Source of the DNA: Armatimonadota bacterium
Lineage (GTDB): Bacteria > Armatimonadota > Hebobacteria > CAIYQO01
Assembly: GCA_022708765.1 (NCBI GenBank)
Contig: JAKIYB010000028.1
Location: 11,114 to 17,304, forward strand
Direction: 5' to 3'
Length of the DNA stretch: 6,191 bases
A program made the translations under genes and the position numbers. The notes beneath the pieces were generated by a model. That model was not told where the DNA came from and made no database searches. It saw only the letters and a list, made by a program, of their open reading frames with translations. Shown here in pieces: positions 1 to 5,689 of the stretch (position 1 is its first letter; the number at the start of each line of letters is the position of its first letter).

Positions 1-253
1 TAGAGTATGGTCGTCCAGCGAAGCGCTTGATGCCCGCGCGCGTCACCGGCGCCCGCCAGGAGTACCGCACGTAACCCTGGTCCGGGGCGTATGTCTCCGG
101 CGCGTCCAGCGTTAACAGCACCGGCTTGCCGTCAAACAGTCCCAGCGACATCTGCGGACACGCCAGTCGGATGCCCAGCACGTCCGCCCCTCGCGCCAGG
201 CTCACCCCGGCAATCCCCTGGCCTTCAAACGCTCCGGCATAAACTTCCGGCAT
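1..253 (-). CDS. Partial gene of unknown function, N-terminal 84 codons, cut by the window edge
   Basis: Reading the minus strand from an ATG at 253-251 gives 84 codons without a stop, up to the left edge. The start MPEVYAGAFEGQGIAG is preceded by a purine-rich GGGAGAGAGG about 5 nt upstream of the ATG, a good ribosome site that fixes the start. The peptide has no signal sequence or transmembrane segment. It looks soluble and strand-rich, with stretches such as GKPVLLTLDAPETY and QGYVRYSWRAPVTRAG. I do not recognise the family. The gene diverges from larE across a 150-nt gap and could share regulation with it, but nothing in the fragment shows a functional link. Uninterrupted reading, the ribosome site and GC-rich codon use support a real gene; its function is open. 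Confidence 0.68.
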   Translation of the reverse strand, partial: MPEVYAGAFEGQGIAGVSLARGADVLGIRLACPQMSLGLFDGKPVLLTLDAPETYAPDQGYVRYSWRAPVTRAGIKRFAGRPYS

Positions 254-346
254 ACGCGCCTCTCTCCCGGCAAACAACAATGCACGCCATCGTCTACAGT
301 GTTCGACGGTCAACTGGAAGGTTCCTACTCCTCCCGTAATGCGCCT

Positions 347-375
347 TTGACAGAAGCCTGCTATTCCGATAGGAT
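347..375 (+). promoter_or_regulatory. sigma70-type promoter for larE
   Basis: A perfect -35 hexamer TTGACA (347-352) is followed after exactly 17 bp by TAGGAT (370-375), which matches four of six positions of the -10 consensus. Transcription would start near 382, giving a leader of about 22 nt before the larE ATG at 404. The 12-mer gcctttgacaga around the -35 (343-354) recurs exactly at the promoter near the right edge (6049-6060). Confidence 0.65.
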
Positions 376-388
376 AAGCCGGATTATC
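373..388. promoter_or_regulatory. Inverted repeat over the larE -10 and start point, possible operator
   Basis: GATAA (373-377) and TTATC (384-388) form an inverted repeat around a 6-nt centre. A second, wider pair, CGAT (367-370) and ATCG (386-389), has nearly the same centre. The dyad overlaps the -10 and the expected start point, where a repressor would act. It is short and could be chance. Confidence 0.25.
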
Positions 389-391
389 GAA

Positions 392-397
392 AGAGGA
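392..397 (+). promoter_or_regulatory. Ribosome binding site that sets the larE start
   Basis: AGAGGA lies 6 nt upstream of the ATG at 404. The reading frame is open upstream to 299, but that part would begin before the promoter and adds 35 residues unlike the family. The ribosome site and the family length of about 275 residues both select the ATG at 404. Confidence 0.75.
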
Positions 398-403
398 CAT
401 ACC

Positions 404-1225
404 ATGCTTGAGCTCGCACCCGCCACCGCCGAGAAATATGCCCGCCTGCAAGCCCTGCTGCGCGATTGGGGGCGCGTCGTTGTCGGCTTCTCCGGCGGCG
501 TGGACAGCACGCTGTTGCTGCGCGTCGCCGTTGACACGTTGGGGGCGGATGCCGTGCTGGCGGTAATCGGCGATTCGGAAAGTTATCCCTCGCGTGAATT
601 CGCGGAAGCCAAACGGTTGGCGGAGGCGATGGGCGCGCGCTTCCAGGTAATCCAGAGCGAGGAGCTGAGTGATCCGCGGTACGCCGCGAATCCGAGCAAC
701 CGCTGCTACTTCTGCAAATCCGACCTTTTTAGCCGGCTCAGCGCCATCGCGAAGACGGAGGGCTATACCGCCGTATTGGACGGAAACAACGCCGACGACC
801 TGGGTGACTGGCGGCCCGGTCAGCAGGCGGCCCGCGAGTTAGGGGTGCGCAGCCCGCTCATGGAGGTGGGGATGACGAAAGCGGAGGTGCGCGAACTCTC
901 CCGCGCGCTGGAACTGCCCACCTGGGACAAGCCCTCCTTCGCCTGCCTCTCCTCCCGCATCCCGTATGGCACGCCCATCACGAAGGACTCACTCTCCACC
1001 ATCGAACAGGCGGAGGACTTCCTGCGCGACCTGGGTTTCCCGCAGGTGCGCGTGCGCCACCACACCGACCTTGCTCGCATCGAAGTCGCCCCCGCCGACA
1101 TCCCCCGCCTCCTCGATCCCGCGTTGCGGGCGCGCGTCACCGTCCGTTTGCGCGAGTTGGGCTATCACTACGTAACTGTGGACCTGCAGGGCTACCGGAC
1201 GGGGAGTATGAACGAGGGGTTATAA
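404..1225 (+). CDS. larE: LarE, PP-loop ATP-dependent sulfur insertase of nickel-pincer nucleotide cofactor synthesis
   Basis: The 273-residue product belongs to the LarE family, which adenylates and then thiolates the pyridinium mononucleotide made by LarB, before LarC inserts nickel, giving the cofactor of lactate racemase LarA and its relatives. The P-loop SGGVDS is at residues 30-35, followed by the family blocks DGNNADDLGDWRPG (about 126-139), SPLMEVGMTKAEVREL (150-165) and KPSFACLSSRIPYGT (176-190). Cys181 aligns with the sulfur-donating cysteine of Lactiplantibacillus LarE. Cys101 and Cys104 form an additional CxxC in RCYFCKSDLF. Such three-cysteine LarE proteins are known from Thermotoga to carry a [4Fe-4S] cluster and to act catalytically rather than sacrificing protein sulfur. 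The length is full for the family. The start is fixed by the AGAGGA site. It has its own promoter and ends 5 nt from the convergent rhomboid gene. larA, larB and larC are not in this window. Confidence 0.93.
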   Translation: MLELAPATAEKYARLQALLRDWGRVVVGFSGGVDSTLLLRVAVDTLGADAVLAVIGDSESYPSREFAEAKRLAEAMGARFQVIQSEELSDPRYAANPSNRCYFCKSDLFSRLSAIAKTEGYTAVLDGNNADDLGDWRPGQQAARELGVRSPLMEVGMTKAEVRELSRALELPTWDKPSFACLSSRIPYGTPITKDSLSTIEQAEDFLRDLGFPQVRVRHHTDLARIEVAPADIPRLLDPALRARVTVRLRELGYHYVTVDLQGYRTGSMNEGL

Positions 1226-1230
1226 AGCGA

Positions 1231-2403
1231 TTATCCGCTTGCCGTCAGCAGTACCGCCGGAATCCGCCCGATCACATACATGCTGAATGCCGCCGTCAGC
1301 AGAAGCAGGAAGGCCAGCGCGGCGCGCTCCCAGGTAGCGAGTGGTGTTGTCCGGAACGGCGGGCGGATGATGATGAGGCCGCCGAGGAAGCCGCCGAAGT
1401 GCCCCGCCCAGTTGATGCCCGGCACGAAGGAAATGACGAGGTTGATGGGGATGATGGATTTCAGCCAGTCATACAGCCCCTTGCGCAGGTCCGAATCCAG
1501 CACGCGCCGGTAGCGCCAGAGCAGCGCCACCATGCCGCCGAGCAGTCCGAAGAGCCCGCCGGAGGCGCCGACGGAGAGCGCGGTCGGCAGCAGGAAGAGA
1601 CTGATCACCGACGAGGTGAGCACGCTGAACAGGAAGAGACCGCCCAGCCGCCAGCGCCCCTGCCACCCTTCCAGCGGCGCGCCGAAGTAGAAGAGCGCCA
1701 TCATGTTCATGAACAGGTGGAAGGCCGAGCCGTGCAGGAAGCCGGCGGTGAGCAGTCGCCACCACTCGCCGGCGTAGACATAGACGGCGGAAAGGGCACC
1801 CAGTCCCAACACCACCTCGCCGCGCATCTGCATGAGCCCGTCCATGCCGCCACGATAGAGCGAGACGCCGAACATCGCCACGCAGGCGGCGATGATGGCG
1901 TAGGTGAGCCACGGCGCGGGTGGCGCCTGCTGCCGCAGATGGACATGCAGTGTGCGCCGGCAATCAATCTCCGCCACCTGCGCGGCGGTGTCGGGCTCGA
2001 TCAACCAGGCCAGCACCTCCGGCGTCAGCGCGTCGGGCGCCTCCGCTTCCGCCTGCAGGCGATAACGCCGCTCCTGGAGGTCGAGATAGGCCAGCGGCAC
2101 GTCCACGAGATCGGTAAATAGCGCCGCCTCGGTCTCATCCGTCACCGGCGCGGTGCCGAGCACCAGCAGGCCGGTGTCGCGGTGCTCCTCGCGCAACTCC
2201 CGAATGACCTCGCGCAATCGCGCCGGGTCTGTTGGCGGCATCAGCGCCAGCAGCAGCAGGCGCCCATCCTTTTCCATCGCCACGTTGGTAAAGGGCCAGG
2301 CGCACTCGTCCGCCAGCACGTAGCGGTATCCGAGTTTCAGCAGTCCGCGCTGCACCAGCAGCAGCGCTTCCAGCGGAATGTTGGTATCGTCTACAATCAT
2401 CAT
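1231..2403 (-). CDS. Rhomboid-family intramembrane serine protease with an extra N-terminal domain
   Basis: The 390-residue product has a C-terminal rhomboid core from about residue 165. A first membrane segment lies at about 165-183. EWWRLLTAGFLH and HLFMN (213-233) give His224, His229 and Asn233, matching the histidines and oxyanion Asn of GlpG. The GASGG motif (279-283) holds the catalytic Ser281, and NWAGHFGGFLGG (331-342) holds the catalytic His335. One more hydrophobic segment at about 360-380 suggests seven membrane spans. The catalytic dyad is intact, so the protease should be active. Residues 1-160 are a soluble, probably cytoplasmic region that I do not recognise. It has alternating hydrophobic strands (RLLLLALMPP, TGLLVLGTAP) and charged helices, an alpha/beta pattern. 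The start may be the ATG at 2403-2401 or the adjacent one at 2400-2398. No clear Shine-Dalgarno is seen, and a strong hairpin occupies its place. The substrate is unknown. It is last of four genes in the same direction and convergent with larE. Confidence 0.9.
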   Translation of the reverse strand: MMIVDDTNIPLEALLLVQRGLLKLGYRYVLADECAWPFTNVAMEKDGRLLLLALMPPTDPARLREVIRELREEHRDTGLLVLGTAPVTDETEAALFTDLVDVPLAYLDLQERRYRLQAEAEAPDALTPEVLAWLIEPDTAAQVAEIDCRRTLHVHLRQQAPPAPWLTYAIIAACVAMFGVSLYRGGMDGLMQMRGEVVLGLGALSAVYVYAGEWWRLLTAGFLHGSAFHLFMNMMALFYFGAPLEGWQGRWRLGGLFLFSVLTSSVISLFLLPTALSVGASGGLFGLLGGMVALLWRYRRVLDSDLRKGLYDWLKSIIPINLVISFVPGINWAGHFGGFLGGLIIIRPPFRTTPLATWERAALAFLLLLTAAFSMYVIGRIPAVLLTASG

Positions 2404-2407
2404 ACGC

Positions 2408-2433
2408 CCGAAGACGCCGTTCGGCGTCTTCGG
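2408..2433. other. Perfect 11-bp hairpin between two minus-strand genes, next to the rhomboid start
   Basis: CCGAAGACGCC (2408-2418) pairs perfectly with GGCGTCTTCGG (2423-2433) around a 4-nt loop. In the minus-strand transcript it ends 4 nt before the first rhomboid ATG and begins 33 nt after the stop of the upstream gene. No T-run follows on either strand, so it is not a standard intrinsic terminator. It may instead stabilise the upstream mRNA or control rhomboid translation. Confidence 0.75.
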
Positions 2434-2466
2434 TATCTTCGCATATTCCGCGATGCGCGTCGAGTG

Positions 2467-3471
2467 TCATTCCGGCACGAGCACGCCAGTGCGCCCGCCG
2501 GGTGCAGCCATTGGCGGCAATGGCAACTGCCGTAATACGACAGCCGGCGTTTCCGTCGCGGTCAGCAGCTTGCCCTCGGCGTCGAAGGTCATCTGTACGG
2601 CAATCTGGCCGTCGTTGCCCAGCAGCGGCTCCACGCGGATGATGCCGCGCGCGATCCATGGCACGGCCACGCCGCGCGTGGCGGTGATATCCTTCTCAAA
2701 GACGGGCAGAAAGACCAGCGGGCGATTATTCCACCACCAGAAGCCGGTGGTCACCATCAACCAGGCATACACCGCATCCTGGGGGGTGGCAACCGGCGGC
2801 AGGTTGCGCTGGAAAAACGTCCAAAGGTGCGGTTCCGCGCGCGTCATCAGCGTCAGTTCGCCGGCGGCGCTCACCGCGAACAGGTTCGCGCCTTGCGCCA
2901 GCGGCGCCGGCACCGCAAACTGCCGCAGCACCTCGGGCGGCGGCGCCGCCCCACCCTGGTAGCCGGGCAGATAGACCCGATAAAACCGGCACGCCGGGAA
3001 GACGCGCTCCAGACGGCCCGTCTCCACATCCGTCAGCGGCAGCGGCAGGAACTCCCGCGTGAAGGCGCGCCCATCGTCAAATTTCAGTCCATGCGCCCAA
3101 TCCACGATAGCTTTGCGCGGATTGACGCCGTGGGTCAGCCGGAAGATCGCCTGATCCAACGTCGAGATCTGCGCGCGCACCTGTGCGATTTCCTGCTCGT
3201 GCTCCCAGTGGTTTGCGCACTTGCATGGCTCGTAGAGCCCCTGCAGTTGATCCCGCTTCATCGGCAGCACCGCCCGCAGCGCCGGCAGCAGCGCCGCGCC
3301 TTCGCGCACCAACGCCTCCTCCGCCATCAGCGCGCTCCGCGGATCATCCGCCTTCACGCCGGCGAGGATGGCGTTGATCTGCTTCCGCTGTTCGGGCGCG
3401 GGGGTTTCCACCGCCACGGCGGCTGAGAGCGCCAGACATGCCAACATCATGGACAGGATACGCAGCAACAT
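2467..3471 (-). CDS. Sec-exported protein of unknown function with a CxC motif
   Basis: The 334-residue product starts at MLLRILSMMLACLALSAAVA, a signal peptide with an AVA site for signal peptidase I near residue 20. It is therefore expected in the periplasm or outside the cell. Residues 28-70 look like one HEAT-type helix pair (DDPRSALMAEEALVREGAA and LLPALRAVL). EPCKCANHWEHE (81-92) places a CxC beside two histidines, a possible metal site. The middle and end are strand-rich, with aromatic stretches (FWWWNNRPLVFLPV, 244-257) that I cannot assign to a family. The frame is open upstream to a TTG at 3555. The start at 3471 is preferred because the signal peptide begins there and AAAGG (3485-3481) lies 9 nt upstream. 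It follows the small membrane protein gene after 84 nt and precedes the rhomboid after 63 nt, probably in one transcript. Function unknown. Confidence 0.8.
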   Translation of the reverse strand: MLLRILSMMLACLALSAAVAVETPAPEQRKQINAILAGVKADDPRSALMAEEALVREGAALLPALRAVLPMKRDQLQGLYEPCKCANHWEHEQEIAQVRAQISTLDQAIFRLTHGVNPRKAIVDWAHGLKFDDGRAFTREFLPLPLTDVETGRLERVFPACRFYRVYLPGYQGGAAPPPEVLRQFAVPAPLAQGANLFAVSAAGELTLMTRAEPHLWTFFQRNLPPVATPQDAVYAWLMVTTGFWWWNNRPLVFLPVFEKDITATRGVAVPWIARGIIRVEPLLGNDGQIAVQMTFDAEGKLLTATETPAVVLRQLPLPPMAAPGGRTGVLVPE

Positions 3472-3555
3472 GATTTGATACCTTTGCTCATTTGACGGCG
3501 GGGAGGGGGGAAATGTTCCCATGTTATCTTTGCATTGATTCAAGCCGTATGACAA

Positions 3556-4005
3556 TCACCGCTTGGTTGCATCATCGGCACCCCACAGAGCTGCACTTCC
3601 ATATACCTTTCGCCACTTCCATAAATATGTCGGCGTCTGGCCGTATATGGCCAGGAGAACCGGGATATCCGTATCGGTGTTGAATACTCGGTGCCCCGAC
3701 ATGTTGCCACGAAACGCGGTCATCGCCAGTGAGACACGCTCTCCCGCATTCAGTCGCGGAAGATAGCAGGTAAAAGATGCACCGCTTTTCGTCCCCAATT
3801 CCAGATCCAAGGCATACCAATCTCGCGCCGTCGTATTCGTGATGGCCAGGGACGCGCCGTTATACTCGACTCGCGGATAGAAAAGTAACGGTGAAGGCGC
3901 CAGTTGAGACAGGAGCGCATTCATCATCGCGAAGGCGAAGAGCAGTCCCAGAACAGTCAGACATCCCCGGTTCCAGTGAGCGGGATAGAGCACGGGCACG
4001 GGCAT
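3556..4005 (-). CDS. Small membrane-anchored protein with a predicted exported beta-rich domain
   Basis: This 149-residue product has one strong hydrophobic segment at about residues 15-35 (CLTVLGLLFAFAMMNALL), then about 110 residues probably outside the cytoplasm. The outer part carries a pattern seen in many uncharacterised bacterial membrane proteins: an ITNTTARDWYALDLEL block (55-70), then a CYLPRLNAGERVSLAMTAF block (80-98), suggesting a small beta-sandwich. I know of no assigned function for this pattern. The start is secure, because GGAGGA lies 7 nt upstream of the ATG at 4005. The gene follows the homocysteine methyltransferase by 84 nt and precedes the exported protein by 84 nt. Base composition is somewhat less GC-rich than its neighbours. 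A single-pass protein beside a rhomboid gene could be a substrate, but nothing in the sequence proves it. Confidence 0.75.
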   Translation of the reverse strand: MPVPVLYPAHWNRGCLTVLGLLFAFAMMNALLSQLAPSPLLFYPRVEYNGASLAITNTTARDWYALDLELGTKSGASFTCYLPRLNAGERVSLAMTAFRGNMSGHRVFNTDTDIPVLLAIYGQTPTYLWKWRKVYGSAALWGADDATKR

Positions 4006-4065
4006 CCCTGTTTCCTCCGCGTGCGGGTTATCACCTACGGTTCATATAAACCAGTCTTATTATCG

Positions 4066-4089
4066 GTTCGAGTCCGAGCACGAGCACGA
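4066..4089. repeat. Degenerate hexamer array NNNCGA, four units, left of the methyltransferase stop codon
   Basis: CGA recurs at 4069, 4075, 4081 and 4087, a strict 6-nt period in units gttcga, gtccga, gcacga, gcacga. The array touches the stop codon (4090-4092) of the minus-strand gene. A second array with the same unit and the shared 12-mer acgagcacgatt lies on the other side of that gene, at 5129-5159. Confidence 0.6.
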
Positions 4090-4974
4090 TTATTTACCCT
4101 TCACCACCTTTGCGATGGCGGCGATGTGGGCCGGGGTGGTGCCGCAGCAGCCGCCGATGAGGGTGGCGCCGGCGGCGAGTAAGTCGGGCACGCGGGCGGC
4201 CATGTCTTCAGGTGACTCGTTATAACGGGTGGCGCCATCCACCAGGACGGGCAGGCCGGCGTTGGGCTGAATGAGCAGCGGCAGGCCGGGCATGGCGGCG
4301 CGGAACTCGCTCACCACTTCCAGCAGGTCGCGGATGCCGCCGCCGCAGTTGGCGCCCACGGCGTCAGCGCCGGCGTCGGCCATTTCCTCCGCTACCCGCG
4401 CGGGGGTGGCGCCCATCACCGTGCGAAAGCCGCGCGCGCCGCCAGCGAAGGTGAAAGTGGCGAAAACGGGCAGGCCGGCGGCTTTTCCCGCGCGCACCGC
4501 CTGCGCCGCTTCCAGCGTGGAGAGCATCGTTTCCACGATGATGGCGTCGGCGCCGCCCTCGGCCAGCGCGGCGATTTGTTCGGCGTAGACGGCGTACAGT
4601 TCCGCTTCCGTCGCATCACCGCCCTCATCCTCCAGGATTTGTCCGGTGGGGCCGACGGACGCGGCGACGAAACGCTCTGGCCCGGCGGCGTCCTTCGCCA
4701 ACCGCGCGCCGGCTTCGTTCAGCTCGCCCACTCGTCCTTCCAGCCCGAACTCGCGTAGCTTGAGGGCGTTACCGCCGAAGGTATTGGTGCTCACCACGTC
4801 GCTGCCGGCGGTGAAATAGGCTTCGGCGATGCCCCGCACCACGTCGGGGTGGGTCACGTTCCACAACTCCGGGCACTCCCCCGGCTGCAGCCCATTCGCC
4901 TGCAGCATGGTGCCCATGGCGCCATCAAACACCAGCAGATCCCCGCGCCGTATGCGCGCCAACAACGTCGTCAT
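4090..4974 (-). CDS. Stand-alone homocysteine S-methyltransferase domain protein (MetH N-terminal-like)
   Basis: The 294-residue product is a single homocysteine S-methyltransferase barrel (Pfam S-methyl_trans type), the domain at the N-terminus of cobalamin-dependent methionine synthase. Such domains bind homocysteine through zinc and methylate it to methionine. The family start VFDGAMGTMLQ is at 15-25 and STNTFGGNALKL at 62-73. The three zinc ligands are present: Cys210 in GANCGGG, and Cys276 and Cys277 in GGCCGTTP. The active site therefore looks intact. No folate-binding, cobalamin-binding or reductive-activation domain follows; the protein ends 13 residues after the last motif. The methyl donor must be supplied in trans (a corrinoid protein) or be a small molecule such as S-methylmethionine or a betaine, so the exact substrate is unsure. 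The start is clear: GGAGG (4985-4981) sits 6 nt upstream of the ATG. It is first of four minus-strand genes, and hexamer arrays lie on both sides. Confidence 0.88.
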   Translation of the reverse strand: MTTLLARIRRGDLLVFDGAMGTMLQANGLQPGECPELWNVTHPDVVRGIAEAYFTAGSDVVSTNTFGGNALKLREFGLEGRVGELNEAGARLAKDAAGPERFVAASVGPTGQILEDEGGDATEAELYAVYAEQIAALAEGGADAIIVETMLSTLEAAQAVRAGKAAGLPVFATFTFAGGARGFRTVMGATPARVAEEMADAGADAVGANCGGGIRDLLEVVSEFRAAMPGLPLLIQPNAGLPVLVDGATRYNESPEDMAARVPDLLAAGATLIGGCCGTTPAHIAAIAKVVKGK

Positions 4975-5001
4975 GCGCCACCTCCAGGTAAGTAATGCGC
5001 C

Positions 5002-5010
5002 ATGGTAACA
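5002..5010 (-). promoter_or_regulatory. Possible extended -10 promoter for the methyltransferase gene
   Basis: On the minus strand, TGTTACCAT (5010-5002) gives a TG extension and a -10 matching four of six consensus positions. The expected start near 4995 would leave a 20-nt leader containing the Shine-Dalgarno. No good -35 is visible 17 bp upstream, so the call is weak. Confidence 0.3.
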
Positions 5011-5076
5011 CGTTTCCGTCGGGGAGCGGAAGATGGTTCGAGTTGTGCTGCTAACTAAGAAGCGCTGCTATACCTT

Positions 5077-5111
5077 TGGCGGGCGAGACTCCGTCGGCGC
5101 CTCGCCCGCCA
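5077..5111. repeat. 11-bp hairpin holding an inverted copy of the GGGCGAGACTCCGTCG repeat
   Basis: TGGCGGGCGAG (5077-5087) pairs perfectly with CTCGCCCGCCA (5101-5111) around a 13-nt loop. The left arm and loop contain gggcgagactccgtcg (5081-5096), the reverse complement of the motif at 5479-5494 and 5612-5627. Confidence 0.65.
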
Positions 5112-5128
5112 GGGATGGGGAAGCGATT

Positions 5129-5159
5129 ATTCGAGTTGCGATGACGATTACGAGCACGA
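5129..5159. repeat. Degenerate hexamer array NNNCGA, about five units, right of the methyltransferase gene
   Basis: CGA recurs at 5132, 5139, 5145, 5151 and 5157, with spacings of 7, 6, 6 and 6 nt. The units tgacga, ttacga and gcacga resemble those at 4066-4089, and acgagcacgatt (5150-5161) is shared exactly with 4080-4091. Confidence 0.6.
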
Positions 5160-5167
5160 TTTGGTGA

Positions 5168-5233
5168 TTACCCCCCGTTACCCCCCGGCGTTACCCCCTG
5201 TTTTTTATGCAAAATCGCAAAATGGGGGGTAAC
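5168..5233. repeat. C-tract direct repeats closed by an inverted copy, long hairpin and possible G-quadruplex region
   Basis: TTACCCCC occurs three times (from 5169, 5179 and 5191) and its complement, GGGGGGTAAC, once (5224-5233). The third copy, GTTACCCCC (5190-5198), pairs with GGGGGTAAC (5225-5233). The stem continues through two G-T pairs into TTTT (5201-5204) with AAAA (5219-5222), 15 pairs in all. The minus strand has three runs of 5-6 G within 28 nt. No T-run follows the full stem on either strand, so a terminator role is not supported. Confidence 0.6.
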
Positions 5234-5252
5234 GGTTTTCGTGCGGTCACCC

Positions 5253-5304
5253 GCCTGGCCTAAAGAGCCAGGCTACTGAACAACGCCCCCTGGAAGGGGG
5301 CTTG
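5253..5304. repeat. Two-hairpin intergenic element, copy 1
   Basis: Stem 1 is GCCTGGC (5253-5259) with GCCAGGC (5267-5273) around loop CTAAAGA. After an 11-nt linker, stem 2 is GCCCCCT (5285-5291) with AGGGGGC (5295-5301) around loop GGA, then TTG. It aligns with 5980-6032: the segments 5267-5304 and 5995-6032 agree at 30 of 38 positions, and pairing is kept in both stems. Confidence 0.65.
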
Positions 5305-5475
5305 GGCGGAGAGTTACGGGCGTGTTGCATGGCAAATAAAAGATCGTTTAATTTCAAATGCTTAGTATAAGATGCCCTTCCGTGAGGGGGAAGATATACG
5401 AGCGGGGACAGTCAACTATCCCTGGGCGGACGGGCGGACGTATGCGGGGAGGCGGTGATGGTGATTACGCGCGCG

Positions 5476-5494
5476 GCTCGACGGAGTCTCGCCC
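5476..5494 (+). repeat. Dispersed repeat, copy B
   Basis: gctcgacggagtctcgccc is identical over all 19 nt to 5609-5627. It is followed by tccaggatacg, similar to acccaggttacg after the other copy, so the homology runs beyond the core. The inverted copy is at 5081-5096. Confidence 0.7.
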
Positions 5495-5567
5495 TCCAGG
5501 ATACGATTCGTGCGATATGGAGAGGCTATCTCGTGGGCACGACGGGTGAGATTTCCAGCTGGAGTCG

Positions 5568-5605
5568 TCCCGATTACTTCGGGATTATCCGCCTGATAGG
5601 CGGAT
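5568..5605. other. Two adjacent hairpins just before repeat copy C
   Basis: TCCCGA (5568-5573) pairs with TCGGGA (5579-5584) around TTACT. Two nt later ATCCGCCT (5587-5594) pairs with AGGCGGAT (5598-5605) around GAT. Repeat copy C starts 4 nt after the second stem. Neither hairpin is followed by a T-run. Confidence 0.6.
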
Positions 5606-5608
5606 GAA

Positions 5609-5627
5609 GCTCGACGGAGTCTCGCCC
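5609..5627 (+). repeat. Dispersed repeat, copy C
   Basis: This 19-nt copy is identical to 5476-5494 and in the same orientation, 133 nt away. It is followed by acccaggttacgg, which leads directly into the diverged copy D. Confidence 0.7.
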
Positions 5628-5642
5628 ACCCAGGTTACGGCA

Positions 5643-5657
5643 CGATGGAGTCTCGCC
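5643..5657 (+). repeat. Dispersed repeat, diverged copy D
   Basis: cgatggagtctcgcc differs from the same 15 nt of copies B and C at one position (T for C). Confidence 0.55.
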
Positions 5658-5689
5658 TTTCGGTATGAGGTTGTCATGGTACGAGTGGG

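Noticed and set aside
308..313. Minus-strand TTGACC as the -35 of the left-edge gene
   Set aside because: No acceptable -10 lies 16-18 bp downstream.
299..403. Longer larE start with 35 extra residues
   Set aside because: The extension precedes the promoter and the ribosome site, and exceeds the family length.
1225..1240. Possible bidirectional terminator between larE and the rhomboid gene (aagcg/cgctt)
   Set aside because: The stem has only five pairs, lies over both stop codons and has no T-run.
1399..2121. Plus-strand open frame of 240 codons opposite the rhomboid gene
   Set aside because: It lies antisense to a gene with intact catalytic motifs, has no ribosome site, and gives a His/Gln/Glu-rich peptide typical of the complement of GC-rich coding DNA.
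2378..2962. Plus-strand open frame of 194 codons opposite the exported protein gene
   Set aside because: Antisense shadow with no family resemblance; the minus-strand frame has a signal peptide and context.
2827..3426. Plus-strand open frame of 199 codons opposite the exported protein gene
   Set aside because: Arg/Gln/His-rich shadow peptide without a ribosome site.
4060..4085. tRNA T-arm-like sequence (tcgg TTCGAGT ccga)
   Set aside because: Only four pairs form and no acceptor, D or anticodon arm can be placed around it; the sequence is better explained by the hexamer array.
5200..5210. T-run gtttttt as the tail of an intrinsic terminator
   Set aside because: No stable stem lies directly upstream on the plus strand; the T-run is part of the G-tract hairpin stem and loop.
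5585..5677. Minus-strand 30-codon ORF starting 6 nt after the predicted start of the leftward promoter
   Set aside because: It could be a leaderless small gene, but it is made largely of the dispersed repeats and has no recognisable features.
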